Assembly: GCF_014297445.1 (NCBI RefSeq) | Contig: NZ_JACORU010000004.1 | Span: 186,001-250,000, forward strand | Reading direction: 5' to 3' | Length of the DNA stretch: 64,000 bases | From: Ramlibacter albus | Lineage (GTDB): Bacteria > Pseudomonadota > Gammaproteobacteria > Burkholderiales > Burkholderiaceae_C | Shown here: piece by piece, positions 7,984 through 16,663 of the stretch | How positions within the stretch are numbered: position 1 is the stretch's first letter | Layout: every line of letters starts with the position of its first letter | The notes under the pieces: model-generated | Seen by the model: only the letters and a program-made list of their open reading frames with translations | Told to the model about the DNA's origin: nothing | Database searches by the model: none | Made by a program: the position numbers and the translations under genes

Positions 7984-8003
7984 GGTGGTCAGTCAGGACC
8001 ACC
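7984..8003 (-). terminator. Hairpin downstream of the lipoprotein hydrolase gene
   Basis: GGTGGTC (7984-7990), a 6-nt loop, then GACCACC (7997-8003). It lies 13 bp beyond the stop of the minus-strand hydrolase gene. The following T stretch is weak, so it is a modest terminator candidate. Confidence 0.4.
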
Positions 8004-8015
8004 TCTTTCGTGTCG

Positions 8016-9356
8016 TCAGTAAGTCAATTCCAGTACAGCGATGTGGTTGTCGGCCAAAGGCCAGGTCCGCCCGACCACGCGTTCGCCGTTGAACTCCGCC
8101 GTGATCGGGCGGGGCAAGCCGGTGGGCTTCAGCCGCGACGAAGACACGCCCGCGCCAAGCACGGCGCCCGGTGGCGGCGACTGGCCGTCGAAAGCCATCC
8201 GGTCGCGCGCCGGGTCCAGGTAGCCGCGCGGGCGCGTCATGATCGCCAGCGAAGGTGCGTGCCTGTCCGCCTCCGGCACGCGCTCGGGGCGCATGTTGAT
8301 GATGCCGCTCGAGCGGGGAAACGGGCTTCGGTAGAAGTGCGTCGTCGCGTAGCCCGGCGCACCGACGACGAATTCGTAGCGGGACTCCTTCTGCGCGTCG
8401 AACGGCCCCCACGCGCCGTCCTGCGCGATGGCTTTCGTGTAGACGGCACCGCCCCGTCGCTCCGCCGTGACCGGGTCGATCGCGTACACCTGCAGTTGTG
8501 CGCCGGCAAGCCCGATGTTCGTGCCCGCGCCGCTCACCTTGCCGGAAAGCACCACCTTGTCCTCAGTGGCCACGTCCGTGCGCGCGGGCGCCTTTCCGGT
8601 GATGAAGCGGTAGGTGGCTTCGAACGCGGCGGCCGAGTACGACGTCTCGCGGTGGTCGATCTTCGGGATGACGACATTCGTCGCGCCTTTCAGTTCGGGG
8701 CCGGCAGGCGTCACGCCGGTGGCCACGCCGCGCTTGCCGATCCACAAGCCGTCCGGCTGCGCGAACTTGTCGTTGTTGTCGGAGCGGATCGTCATCCACT
8801 TCACCGGGCCCGCGACTTCATCGCCGTTGGCGTTCTTCGGCCTGTTCAGCGCGGTGAGGTTCGGCCCGTGGCCTGCGAATTCGCTGTTGTTGGAAAGCCC
8901 TTCGATCGGCACCGCCCACACGCCGTGGTTCGGCGTGCCGCCGAGGACCGCGTGGCTCACGAAAGGCTCGCCGCCGTGGTGGTAGACGTAATTGCGGATC
9001 GCGTTGCCGCCGCGCGAATTGCCCACCAGCACTACCTGCTTCGCGCCCGTGGCCTTGAGCACCTTGTCGACTTCGGACTTGAGGAAGACCGCGTGTTCCG
9101 CGGCGGAGCTGCGCCCCGCCTGCTCCTTCGTGTCGTCCTCGCGCGCGCTCGGCAGCGGCATGTCGATCGCGTGCAGCCGCTCGCGCGGCCAGCCGTTCGA
9201 CTCGAAGCGCCAGATCGTCGTCTGCCACAGCCCGGCCGTATCGCCGTTGCCGTGCACGAACACGATGGGCGGGGCCTCGGTGAGCGACGGGCCTTGTGCA
9301 CATGAAACCAGCAGGGCCGCGGCCGCTGCAAGCAGGAACCTTCTCGTGAGTGTCAT
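8016..9356 (-). CDS. Alpha/beta-hydrolase fold lipoprotein (putative esterase or lipase)
   Basis: 446 aa. The N-terminus MTLTRRFLLAAAAALLVSC has a twin-Arg pair and ends in a lipobox with Cys19, so it is probably a lipoprotein. IVFVHGNGD (31-39) resembles the oxyanion-hole strand, and VGNSRGG gives a GxSxG nucleophile elbow with Ser114. The C-terminal third (after about 290) looks like a beta-sandwich (VVLSGKVSGAGTNIGLAGAQ) of the carboxypeptidase-regulatory type, followed by a region of unknown role. The substrate is not evident; esterase, lipase or polyhydroxyalkanoate depolymerase are all possible. GGAGGAG precedes the ATG at 9356. It is probably a single-gene unit, separated from the next operon by a hairpin. 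Confidence 0.72.
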   Translation of the reverse strand: MTLTRRFLLAAAAALLVSCAQGPSLTEAPPIVFVHGNGDTAGLWQTTIWRFESNGWPRERLHAIDMPLPSAREDDTKEQAGRSSAAEHAVFLKSEVDKVLKATGAKQVVLVGNSRGGNAIRNYVYHHGGEPFVSHAVLGGTPNHGVWAVPIEGLSNNSEFAGHGPNLTALNRPKNANGDEVAGPVKWMTIRSDNNDKFAQPDGLWIGKRGVATGVTPAGPELKGATNVVIPKIDHRETSYSAAAFEATYRFITGKAPARTDVATEDKVVLSGKVSGAGTNIGLAGAQLQVYAIDPVTAERRGGAVYTKAIAQDGAWGPFDAQKESRYEFVVGAPGYATTHFYRSPFPRSSGIINMRPERVPEADRHAPSLAIMTRPRGYLDPARDRMAFDGQSPPPGAVLGAGVSSSRLKPTGLPRPITAEFNGERVVGRTWPLADNHIAVLELTY

Positions 9357-9370
9357 CGTCTCCTCCAATG

Positions 9371-9395
9371 AAAAACGCCCGCGGCTGCGGGCGTT
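9371..9395 (-). terminator. Rho-independent terminator of the acyl-CoA dehydrogenase operon
   Basis: AACGCCCGC (9374-9382), loop GGCT, GCGGGCGTT (9387-9395). On the minus strand it is followed by a run of five T. It sits 17 nt past the stop of the 9413-10528 gene. Confidence 0.8.
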
Positions 9396-9412
9396 CGGTT
9401 TGCGTCGCGACG

Positions 9413-10528
9413 TCAGGCGAACACGCCGGCGGTGTCCTGCATTCTTTCCGACACCTCGCCGAGGTGGTGCAGGGTATCCCCGAAGGCCATCTCCAGCTGC
9501 GTGAGCGCCTTGAAGTAGTGGCTGCCCGCGTACTCGTCGGTCACGCCGATGCCGCCGTGCAGCTGCACCGAGTTCTGGCCGATGAAGCGCATCGACACGC
9601 CCAGCTGGTACTTGGCGCGCGACAGCGCGCGGCGCCGCTCGGACGGCGTGGCATTGAGCTTGAGCGACGCGTAGTAGCTCATCGAGCGAGCCAGCTCCAG
9701 CTGCATCTTCATGTCGGCCATGCGGTGGCGCAGCGCCTGGAAGGTGGACAGCGCCACGCCGAACTGCTTGCGCGTGTTCATGTAGTCGGCCGTCAGGCCC
9801 ATCGTCTTGTCCAGCGCGCCCACGCCTTCGGCGCACGTAGCGGCGATGCCGACGTCCACCGCGTGTTCCAGCGCCGTGATGCCGTCCAGCGTGAGGAGCT
9901 GCGCGGGCGCCTTGTTCAGCGTGACTTCCGCGGCGCGCGAGCCGTCCTGCGTGCCGTAACCGCGCGTGGCGACGCCTTGCGCCTGCCGCTCGACGACGAA
10001 CAGCGCGAGCTTGCCGTTCGCGACCGCCGGCACAATGAAAGCGTCGGCGTGGTCGCCGGCGGGCACGATGCTCTTGCTGCCGGTGACGGTCCACGCGTCG
10101 CCCGCTTGCGACGCCTGCGTCTCGCACTTGTGCAGGTTGTAGCGCGCTGCGCGTTCCTGGTGCGCGAGCACCACGAGCGCTTCGCCGGACGCGATCTTCG
10201 GCAGCCACTGGGCCTTCACGTCTTCGGGCGCATACGCGCCGATCGTGCCGCTGGCAACGAGCGTGTGCTTCAGCGGCTCCATGACGATGCCGCGGCCGAG
10301 TTCTTCCATCACCACCATGGCTTCGACCGGGCCCATGCCCATGCCGCCATGCTCCTCGGCCACATAGAGGCCCGCAAGACCCAGCTCCGCGAGTTCGCCG
10401 TACACGGCGCGGTCGAAGCCGCCGGCCTTGACGATCGCGTTGCGGCGCTCGAACGTGTAGCTGCGGTCCACCCACTTGCGCACCGCGTCGCGCAGCGCTT
10501 CCTGGTCGTCGGTGAAGTTGAAATCCAT
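9413..10528 (-). CDS. Acyl-CoA dehydrogenase family protein (small subunit type)
   Basis: 371 aa flavoprotein of the acyl-CoA dehydrogenase family: an N-terminal helical domain, a middle beta domain (WTVTGSKSIVPAGDHADAFI) and a C-terminal helical domain with LHGGIGVTDEYAGSHYFKAL. It would oxidise an acyl-CoA to the enoyl-CoA with electrons to ETF. It follows a second acyl-CoA dehydrogenase by 11 bp in the same direction; such tandem pairs often form heteromeric enzymes acting on bulky substrates such as steroid or terpenoid side chains (family knowledge, not shown here). The ATG at 10528 opens MDFNFTDDQEALRDAV, a typical family start. Confidence 0.9.
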   Translation of the reverse strand: MDFNFTDDQEALRDAVRKWVDRSYTFERRNAIVKAGGFDRAVYGELAELGLAGLYVAEEHGGMGMGPVEAMVVMEELGRGIVMEPLKHTLVASGTIGAYAPEDVKAQWLPKIASGEALVVLAHQERAARYNLHKCETQASQAGDAWTVTGSKSIVPAGDHADAFIVPAVANGKLALFVVERQAQGVATRGYGTQDGSRAAEVTLNKAPAQLLTLDGITALEHAVDVGIAATCAEGVGALDKTMGLTADYMNTRKQFGVALSTFQALRHRMADMKMQLELARSMSYYASLKLNATPSERRRALSRAKYQLGVSMRFIGQNSVQLHGGIGVTDEYAGSHYFKALTQLEMAFGDTLHHLGEVSERMQDTAGVFA

Positions 10529-10539
10529 CTCTTGTCTCC

Positions 10540-11718
10540 TTAGCCGAGCACCGTCTGGGCGACGATGTTGCGCTGCACTTCGTTGGACCCGCCGTAGATC
10601 GTGGTCTTGCGGTAGTTGAAGTAGGTGGCGGCGAGCGGCGCGCAATGCGCGGCGCCGACGTAGTCGCCTTGCCAGCCGGCTTCCATCGCTTCCTTGATGT
10701 AAGGCAGCGAGTAGGGGCCGGCGGCCAACATCATCAGCTCCGTGTAGCGCTGCTGGATCTCGCTGCCCTTGATCTTCAGCAGGCCCGCGATGTCCAGCGG
10801 GTTCTTGCCGGACTTCTCGGCGGACAGCACGCGCAGCACCAGCATCTCCAGCGCCACGATGTCCACCTCCAGCTTCGCGATCTCGTCGCGGAACCGCGTG
10901 TCCTCGTACACGCCCTCGGCCTTGGCGATGCGCTTGAGGCGTTCCAGCTCGCGCTTGGCGCGGTTGACGTCGGCGATGTTCGTGCGCTCGTGCGAGAGCA
11001 GGTGCTTGGCGTAGGTCCAGCCCTTGTTCTCCTCGCCGATCAGGTTCGCGGCCGGCACTTCGACGTTGTCGAAGAAGACCTCGTTCACCTCGTGGCCGCC
11101 GTCGAGCATGATGATCGGGCGCACGGTGACGCCGGGCGACTTCATGTCGATCAGCAGGAAGGAGATGCCGGTCTGCGGCTTGCCTTCGTTGCTGGTGCGC
11201 ACCAGGCAGAAGATCCACTCGCCGTGCTGCGCGAGCGTGGTCCAGGTCTTCTGGCCGTTGACGATGTACTTGTCGCCCTTGCGCTCGGCGCGGGTCTTGA
11301 GCGACGCGAGGTCGGAGCCGGAACCCGGTTCGCTGTAGCCCTGGCTCCACCACACTTCGCCGCTGGCGATGCCGGGCAGGAAGCGCTTCTGCTGCTCGGG
11401 CGAGCCGAAAGCCATGATCACCGGCGCCACCATCACGGGGCCGAAGGGGATGACGCGCGGCGCACCGGCCAGCGCGCATTCCTCTTCGAAGAGGTGCTTC
11501 TGCACGGCTGTCCAGCCGGGGCCGCCGAATTCCTTCGGCCAGCCGGAGGCCAGCCAGCCCTTGCGGCCGAGGATCTTGGCCCACCGCTGGTGGTCCTCAC
11601 GGGTCAGGTGCAGGGCGTTGTGCACCTTGTGGGCGATGTCCTGCGGCAGGTTCTCGCGCACCCAGGCGCGCATGTCCTCGCGGAATTTCTGTTCTTCGGG
11701 CGTGAAAGCCAAATCCAT
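10540..11718 (-). CDS. Acyl-CoA dehydrogenase family protein (large subunit type)
   Basis: 392 aa. It starts MDLAFTPEEQKFREDMRAWV and carries the FAD/substrate stretch GYSEPGSGSDLASLKTRAER and the family C-terminus YGGSNEVQRNIVAQTVLG. It is the upstream partner of the 371-aa dehydrogenase, with only 11 bp between them, so co-expression and possibly a mixed oligomer are likely. The true acyl-CoA substrate cannot be read from the sequence. No ETF, thiolase or CoA ligase lies next to it in this window. Confidence 0.9.
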   Translation of the reverse strand: MDLAFTPEEQKFREDMRAWVRENLPQDIAHKVHNALHLTREDHQRWAKILGRKGWLASGWPKEFGGPGWTAVQKHLFEEECALAGAPRVIPFGPVMVAPVIMAFGSPEQQKRFLPGIASGEVWWSQGYSEPGSGSDLASLKTRAERKGDKYIVNGQKTWTTLAQHGEWIFCLVRTSNEGKPQTGISFLLIDMKSPGVTVRPIIMLDGGHEVNEVFFDNVEVPAANLIGEENKGWTYAKHLLSHERTNIADVNRAKRELERLKRIAKAEGVYEDTRFRDEIAKLEVDIVALEMLVLRVLSAEKSGKNPLDIAGLLKIKGSEIQQRYTELMMLAAGPYSLPYIKEAMEAGWQGDYVGAAHCAPLAATYFNYRKTTIYGGSNEVQRNIVAQTVLG

Positions 11719-11761
11719 GTCACTGTCTCCTTGGAGAGAAGGTCATTTAAGCACGGTCGTT

Positions 11762-12412
11762 CTATTTTGGGTGTCCGGGTTGCGACATGCCGAGCTGGTC
11801 GCACAGGGCGGCGAGGGTGGTGCGAAGTTGGGCCACCTCGGCTTCCAGCGCGGCCACGCGGGTTTCCAGGCCGCCGGGCCTAGCCGGTGCCGGCGCTTCC
11901 GACGCGACGTCGACCGGACCGCACAGCAGGTGGGCCCAGCGCTGCTCGCGGGCGCCCGGCGCGCGAGGGAGTTTCACCACGAGCGGGCCACCCTTTTCCT
12001 CGGAGCGCTCCTGCAGCTCGTCCAGGAACGCTTCGACCGAGGAGATATCGGCAAACCGGTACCAGCGCTCACTATTGATGCGCAGCTCGCCTGCGGTCTG
12101 GGGCCCGCGCAGCATCAGCAGGCCGAGCAGCACCGCCGATTGCTCCGGCACGCCCACGCCGCGCTGGAAGTTGTGTTCCCAGCGCGCGACCCGGCTGCCG
12201 CTCGACTCGAAGACGAGGCTCAGCTGCCTGAGCGAGTCCAGCGCCTCCTGCGCCTGCGCCTCGGTGACGTTCATGACCGGCTCGCGGCTGGACTTCTGGT
12301 TGCAGCCGGAGACGACCGCGTTGAGCGACAGCGGGTAGCTGTCGGGCACCGTGCGTGCCTTTTCCATCAGCGTGCCGAGCACGCGGGCTTCGATGTCGGT
12401 GAGGGGGCGCAT
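11762..12412 (-). CDS. YceH / DUF480 family protein
   Basis: 216 aa. It begins [19 protein letters not shown] and contains [20 protein letters not shown], both hallmarks of the DUF480 (YceH) family, whose fold is two winged-helix domains; the cellular role is not established. The C-terminal 30 residues form a predicted coiled coil ([20 protein letters not shown]). The ATG at 12412 is only 24 bp from the divergent purN start, so the two must share a very compact promoter region. Confidence 0.88.
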   Translation of the reverse strand: MRPLTDIEARVLGTLMEKARTVPDSYPLSLNAVVSGCNQKSSREPVMNVTEAQAQEALDSLRQLSLVFESSGSRVARWEHNFQRGVGVPEQSAVLLGLLMLRGPQTAGELRINSERWYRFADISSVEAFLDELQERSEEKGGPLVVKLPRAPGAREQRWAHLLCGPVDVASEAPAPARPGGLETRVAALEAEVAQLRTTLAALCDQLGMSQPGHPK

Positions 12413-12423
12413 TCTCTGGAAGG

Positions 12424-12429
12424 GATAAT
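12424..12429 (+). promoter_or_regulatory. Probable -10 element of purN
   Basis: GATAAT lies seven bases before the purN GTG. With a normal -10 to start-site distance the transcript would begin at or next to the start codon, which implies a leaderless mRNA. No convincing -35 was identified. Confidence 0.45.
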
Positions 12430-12436
12430 CCGCGGC

Positions 12437-13018
12437 GTGAAGAACATCGTCATTCTGATCTCCGGCGGCGGCTCCAACATGGCCGCCATCGTGAGGGCGG
12501 CGCAACAGGGGGGCTGGCGCGAGCGGCTGGACGCGCGCATCGCCGCCGTGGTCAGCAACCGCGCGGACGCGAAAGGGCTTGTATTCGCGCGGGAGCAGGG
12601 CATCCCGACGGCCGTGGTGGACCACAAGCAGTTCGCAACGCGCGAGGCGTTCGACGAGCAGCTGGCGTGCACGATCGACTCGTTCCAGCCGTCGCTGGTG
12701 GTGCTGGCCGGGTTCATGCGGATCCTCACGCCCGGATTCGTGGAGCGCTACCAGGGGCGGATGGTGAACATCCACCCGTCGCTGCTGCCCGCCTTTCCCG
12801 GCCTGCACACGCACCAGCGCGCGCTCGACGCCGGCTGCCGCTTCGCCGGCGCCACGGTGCACCAGGTGACTGCAGAGCTCGACTTCGGGCCGATCCTCGC
12901 GCAAGCTGCCGTGCCCGTGCTGCCGGGCGACACTGCCGACGCGCTGGCCGCGCGCGTGCTGACGCAGGAGCACCTCATCTACCCGCGCGCCATCGCCGAT
13001 TTGCTGCCGGCGCTCTAG
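12437..13018 (+). CDS. purN: Phosphoribosylglycinamide formyltransferase 1
   Basis: 193 aa. PurN transfers a formyl group from 10-formyl-THF to GAR in de novo purine synthesis. Visible are [15 protein letters not shown] (phosphate loop near residues 8-22), [20 protein letters not shown] with the catalytic Asn-His, and [17 protein letters not shown] with the catalytic Asp. The start is GTG at 12437; the frame is open further upstream, but only as a shadow of yceH. The length matches the family. It is followed after 8 bp by rsmB, probably as one transcript. Confidence 0.93.
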   Translation: MKNIVILISGGGSNMAAIVRAAQQGGWRERLDARIAAVVSNRADAKGLVFAREQGIPTAVVDHKQFATREAFDEQLACTIDSFQPSLVVLAGFMRILTPGFVERYQGRMVNIHPSLLPAFPGLHTHQRALDAGCRFAGATVHQVTAELDFGPILAQAAVPVLPGDTADALAARVLTQEHLIYPRAIADLLPAL

Positions 13019-13026
13019 AAGGAACC

Positions 13027-14289
13027 ATGCATCCCAAAGCGCTGCTCGATGCCTGCGCCGAGCTCGTCAAGCTCGTGCTGAAGTTCGACCACCCGGCCGA
13101 CGCGGTGGTGTCCCGCTATTTCCGTGAGCACCGGTCGCTCGGCCCGCGCGAGCGCGCGACGCTGGCGGAGACCGCCTATGCGGTGTTGCGGCGCAAGCTG
13201 CTGTACGAACACCTTGCGCCCTCGGGCACCGGGCCCAAGGAGCGTCGGCTGGCGATCCTCGGCTTCGCCGGCCCGCGCGACTTCCTCAAGAGCGCCTTGA
13301 ACGAGCAGGAGAAGGCCTGGCTCGACCAGTGCGATGCCATCGACCGCAAGGACCTGATGGAGCGGCACCGGCACAACCTGCCCGAGTGGCTCGTGGCGCC
13401 GCTGAAGGAGCAGCTCGGCGACGAGTTCTGGGCCTTCGTCGAAGCGCTCGATGTGCCGGCGCCGCTGGACCTGCGGGTGAACACGCTCACCGACAAGCGG
13501 GACGACGTGCGGGACGAGCTGCGCCTCGCCGGCATCCAGGCCCTGCCGACGAAGTATTCGCCGTGGGGCCTGCGCATCGACGGCAAGCCCGCCTTGACAA
13601 AGCTCGACGCTTTCGCACGCGGCGCCATCGAAGTGCAGGACGAGGGCTCGCAACTGCTCGCGTTGCTCCTCGACCCCAAGCGCGGCGAGATGGTGGTGGA
13701 CTTCTGCGCCGGAGCCGGTGGCAAGACGCTGGCGCTGGGCGCCCAGATGCGCAACACCGGGCGGCTGTATGCCTTCGACGTGTCCGCCCACCGCTTGGAC
13801 GCATTGAAGCCGCGCCTGGCGCGCAGCAAGCTCAGCAACGTCCACCCGGCAGCCATCGCCCATGAGCGCGACGACCGCATCAAGCGGCTCGCAGGCAAGA
13901 TCGACCGGGTGATCGTCGATGCACCGTGTTCGGGCCTCGGCACGCTGCGCCGCAACCCGGACCTCAAGTGGCGCCAATCGCCCAAGGGCGTGGAAGAGCT
14001 TGTCCAGAAGCAGCAGGCGATCCTCGCAAGCGCATCGCGCCTCCTCAAGCCCGGCGGCAGGCTCGTCTACGCGACGTGCAGCGTGCTGCCGCAGGAAAAC
14101 GAAGGCATAGCGGACGCGTTCGGCGAAGCGCATCGCGACTTCACGCCCCTGCCGGTCGCGGACCTCCTGGCCCAGCTGAAAGTGGCGGACGCGCCGCACC
14201 TTTGCACGGCCGATGCAAAGTACCTGCGACTGTGGCCGCACCGTCACTCGACAGACGGTTTCTTCGCCGCTAGCTGGCAGAAGACTTAG
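13027..14289 (+). CDS. rsmB: 16S rRNA m5C methyltransferase RsmB-like (RsmB/NOP family)
   Basis: 420 aa. The N-terminal part ([20 protein letters not shown]) is a NusB-like RNA-binding domain; the rest is a class I SAM methyltransferase with [19 protein letters not shown] (SAM loop). [19 protein letters not shown] provides Cys301 and [12 protein letters not shown] provides Cys351, the two cysteines used by m5C RNA methyltransferases. RsmB methylates C967 of 16S rRNA in E. coli; the exact target here is inferred from family. It starts with ATG eight bases after purN, behind GAAGGAACC. Confidence 0.85.
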   Translation: MHPKALLDACAELVKLVLKFDHPADAVVSRYFREHRSLGPRERATLAETAYAVLRRKLLYEHLAPSGTGPKERRLAILGFAGPRDFLKSALNEQEKAWLDQCDAIDRKDLMERHRHNLPEWLVAPLKEQLGDEFWAFVEALDVPAPLDLRVNTLTDKRDDVRDELRLAGIQALPTKYSPWGLRIDGKPALTKLDAFARGAIEVQDEGSQLLALLLDPKRGEMVVDFCAGAGGKTLALGAQMRNTGRLYAFDVSAHRLDALKPRLARSKLSNVHPAAIAHERDDRIKRLAGKIDRVIVDAPCSGLGTLRRNPDLKWRQSPKGVEELVQKQQAILASASRLLKPGGRLVYATCSVLPQENEGIADAFGEAHRDFTPLPVADLLAQLKVADAPHLCTADAKYLRLWPHRHSTDGFFAASWQKT

Positions 14290-14314
14290 TACCGTTGATC
14301 CAAAGCAGGCTCAG

Positions 14315-14330
14315 CTGTGGTTATCCACAG
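14315..14330 (+). promoter_or_regulatory. DnaA-box sequence inside a small palindrome
   Basis: TTATCCACA (14321-14329) is a perfect DnaA box. It is embedded in CTGTGG-TTAT-CCACAG. It lies just upstream of the putative promoter of the desaturase gene. No other box clusters here, so this is not an origin. Confidence 0.5.
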
Positions 14331-14352
14331 TAACGAAATGAACCCCTGGCCC

Positions 14353-14398
14353 TAAAATTGATCCATAACAAAGCCGGCAGATGATTGCCGGTTTTTTT
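14353..14398 (+). promoter_or_regulatory. Promoter -10 followed at once by an intrinsic terminator (possible attenuator)
   Basis: TAAAAT at 14353-14358 looks like a -10. About 15 bases later come CCGGCA (14374-14379), a 6-nt loop, TGCCGG (14386-14391) and seven T. The desaturase ATG is 22 bases after the T run. The hairpin may end read-through from rsmB, or act in the desaturase leader. Confidence 0.55.
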
Positions 14399-14419
14399 CG
14401 AGAAGGACCTCCCCTGAAC

Positions 14420-15610
14420 ATGAACGCCGCGATCGACTGGCTGGCCAATGGCCTCCTTGGCCTTACCTGGTGGCAGCTCGTGATCTACACCTTGGTGACC
14501 ACTCACATCACCATTGCCAGTGTCACGATCTTCCTGCACCGCAGCCAGGCGCACCGCGCGATGGACCTGCATCGCATCCCCTCCCACTTCTTCCGTTTCT
14601 GGCTGTGGCTGGGCACGGGCATGGTGACCAAGGAGTGGGTCGCCATCCACCGCAAGCACCACGCCAAGTGCGAGACCGTGGACGACCCGCACAGCCCGCA
14701 GACGCGCGGCATCGACACCGTGCTGTGGCGTGGCTCGGAGCTCTACCGTGAAGAGGCGAAGAACCCGGAGACCGTCGCCAAGTTCGGCCACGGCACGCCG
14801 GACGACTGGATCGAGCGCAACCTGTACACGAAGCACTCCGTGCTGGGCGTGTCGCTCATGCTCATCCTGGACGTCCTGCTGTTCGGCGCCGCCGGCCTGG
14901 CCGTGTGGGCGGTGCAGATGGCGTGGATCCCGGTCACCGCGGCCGGCGTCATCAACGGCATCGGCCACTACTGGGGCTACCGCAATTTCGAGGCACCGGA
15001 TTCGAGCACCAACATTTCGCCGTGGGGCGTGCTCATCGGTGGCGAAGAGCTGCACAACAACCACCACACCTACCCGACGTCCGCCAAGTTCTCGGTCAAG
15101 AAGTACGAATTCGACATCGGCTGGGTCTACATCAGCCTGATGCAGAAGGTCGGCTGGGCCACGGTGAAGAAGGTGCCGCCGAAGCTGGTGCTGGGCGCGA
15201 TCAAGCCGGTGGCCGACGAGAAGACGCTCGAGGCGCTCATCGCCAACCGCTACGAGGTGATGGCCCGCTACGGCCGCGAGCTCAAGCTGGCCTGCAAGGC
15301 CGAGATCGAGTCGCTCAAGGCCAAGGGGCAGGACCGCTCGCTGCTGAAGTCGGCACGCCGCTGGATGCACCGCGACGAAGAGCGTGTGCCGGCCCACGTG
15401 CGCACGCAGGTGGCCGCCGTCCGTGCCGCCCACCCCGCGCTCGACAAGATGATGACCATGCGCGAAGAGCTGCGCCAGATGTGGCTCAACACCAACCAGT
15501 CGCGCGAGCAGCTTGCCGCCGACCTGCAGGCCTGGTGCCGCCGCGCCGAGGAAAGCGGGATCGAGGCCCTGCGCCAGTTCTCGTACAAGCTGCGCGCCGC
15601 GCACGCCTGA
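14420..15610 (+). CDS. Membrane fatty acid desaturase (acyl-lipid or acyl-CoA delta-9 type)
   Basis: 396 aa. Three histidine boxes of the membrane di-iron desaturases are visible: HRSQAHRAMD, HRKHHAKCE and ELHNNHHTYP. Hydrophobic spans cover about residues 12-35, 55-72 and 140-185. The enzyme would introduce a cis double bond into membrane acyl chains. The C-terminal 120 residues are charged, helical and lack known motifs; they extend beyond the minimal desaturase domain. The ATG at 14420 follows GAGAAGGACC; an ATG at 14381 lies inside the terminator hairpin and is rejected. A strong hairpin ends the unit. Confidence 0.88.
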   Translation: MNAAIDWLANGLLGLTWWQLVIYTLVTTHITIASVTIFLHRSQAHRAMDLHRIPSHFFRFWLWLGTGMVTKEWVAIHRKHHAKCETVDDPHSPQTRGIDTVLWRGSELYREEAKNPETVAKFGHGTPDDWIERNLYTKHSVLGVSLMLILDVLLFGAAGLAVWAVQMAWIPVTAAGVINGIGHYWGYRNFEAPDSSTNISPWGVLIGGEELHNNHHTYPTSAKFSVKKYEFDIGWVYISLMQKVGWATVKKVPPKLVLGAIKPVADEKTLEALIANRYEVMARYGRELKLACKAEIESLKAKGQDRSLLKSARRWMHRDEERVPAHVRTQVAAVRAAHPALDKMMTMREELRQMWLNTNQSREQLAADLQAWCRRAEESGIEALRQFSYKLRAAHA

Positions 15611-15645
15611 CAGTACCTGCCGTAACGGTCCGACAGGCAAACTTG

Positions 15646-15672
15646 ACGGGGGCTTCGTGCCCCCGTTGCTTT
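15646..15672 (+). terminator. Rho-independent terminator after the desaturase gene
   Basis: ACGGGGGC (15646-15653), loop TTCGT, GCCCCCGT (15659-15666), then TGCTTTT. It lies 36 nt past the desaturase stop. Confidence 0.75.
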
Positions 15673-15706
15673 TGGGGCGCTCAATGGTGGGCAAGGAGTT
15701 TCCACC

Positions 15707-16090
15707 ATGAACAAGCTCATCTATTCCGTGGCCGCCGTGGCGGCCTTGTTCGCCGGCGGGGCGTGGGCGCAGGCGGACTGCCAGGCCGGCAGCGCCTGGG
15801 GCACGAACCCCGGTTGCGGCCCGACAAACGCGGTGCCACCGATCGTGGGTAACAGCGGCTGGACGCCGCCGTATTACTACCCCGAGCAGGCCGTGATCCC
15901 GGGCATCGCGTACCCGCAGCTTTCGCAGGTGCTGCCGCAACAGGTGTACCCGTACGCCAACGCGACGCACATCTGGGTCGACCCTTCGACCGGCCAGCAG
16001 TACAGCATCAGGCCGCGCCGCAACGACCGCGACGGCGACGGCGTGCGCGACAACCGCGACCGCTATCCCGACGACCCGCGGTTCCGGTAA
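15707..16090 (+). CDS. Small secreted protein of unknown function with Asp-rich tail
   Basis: 127 aa. MNKLIYSVAAVAALFAGGAWA is a clear signal peptide with a likely cut after residue 21. The mature part has two Cys (QADCQAG and NPGCGP, probably one disulfide) and a Pro/Tyr-rich middle (WTPPYYYPEQAVIP). The C-terminus, NDRDGDGVRDNRDRYPDDPR, resembles the Asp-rich calcium loops of thrombospondin type 3 or dockerin proteins. No family was recognised. AAGGAG lies just upstream, and a strong two-way terminator follows. Confidence 0.7.
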   Translation: MNKLIYSVAAVAALFAGGAWAQADCQAGSAWGTNPGCGPTNAVPPIVGNSGWTPPYYYPEQAVIPGIAYPQLSQVLPQQVYPYANATHIWVDPSTGQQYSIRPRRNDRDGDGVRDNRDRYPDDPRFR

Positions 16091-16092
16091 AT

Positions 16093-16119
16093 AAAAAGCC
16101 CCGCGGTGCGGGGCTTTTT
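16093..16119. terminator. Bidirectional terminator between the small secreted gene and rpmG
   Basis: AAAAAGCCCCGC, loop GGT, GCGGGGCTTTTT: stem 16098-16104 with 16108-16114, with A and T runs on the two sides. It can serve both convergent units. Confidence 0.88.
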
Positions 16120-16136
16120 CGTGGGGAGCGAAGCGC

Positions 16137-16307
16137 TTACTTGAGCTTCGTTTCCTTGTACTCGACGTGCTTGCGAGCCTTCGGGTCGAACTTCATGATC
16201 GACATCTTCTCGGGCATCGTCTTCTTGTTCTTGCTCGTGGTGTAGAAGTGGCCGGTGCCCGCGGTGGACTCCAGCTTGATCTTTTCGCGACCGCCTTTTG
16301 CTGCCAT
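16137..16307 (-). CDS. rpmG: 50S ribosomal protein L33
   Basis: 56 aa, full length. It begins [20 protein letters not shown] and ends with the basic tail YKETKLK. The zinc-binding Cys pairs of C+ L33 paralogues are absent, so this is the C-minus form. It lies 20 bp after rpmB, the usual rpmB-rpmG pair. Confidence 0.96.
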   Translation of the reverse strand: MAAKGGREKIKLESTAGTGHFYTTSKNKKTMPEKMSIMKFDPKARKHVEYKETKLK

Positions 16308-16327
16308 GTCAGTGCTCCTTCGGGGGG

Positions 16328-16561
16328 TTAGGCTTGCCCGCGGGCACGCATGTCCGCCAGCACGGCGTCGATGCCGTTCTTGTCGATCAGGCGCAGGCCG
16401 GCGTTGGAAATGCGCAGGCGCACGAAGCGGTTCTCGCTTTCCACCCAGAAACGCTTGTAGAACAGGTTCACTTCGAACCGGCGCTTGGTCTTGTTGTTGG
16501 CGTGGGAAACGTTGTTCCCCACCATCGGGCCCTTGCCCGTCACTTCGCAGACGCGTGCCAT
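16328..16561 (-). CDS. rpmB: 50S ribosomal protein L28
   Basis: 77 aa, full length. [20 protein letters not shown] is the canonical L28 start and [20 protein letters not shown] follows. It is the first gene of the rpmB-rpmG operon, with a strong promoter about 100 bp upstream. Confidence 0.97.
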   Translation of the reverse strand: MARVCEVTGKGPMVGNNVSHANNKTKRRFEVNLFYKRFWVESENRFVRLRISNAGLRLIDKNGIDAVLADMRARGQA

Positions 16562-16663
16562 TGCAGCACTCCTTCGAAAACCGCCCGTCGCTCACGCGAG
16601 GGGCTCACCTCGTCCTGTCGGGGACGGTAACCGGCTGGGCGCAGGGACCCAGCAAAGCCCGCC

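Noticed and set aside
14315..14330. Replication origin at the DnaA box.
   Set aside because: A single box, no AT-rich stretch, no dnaA or dnaN nearby.
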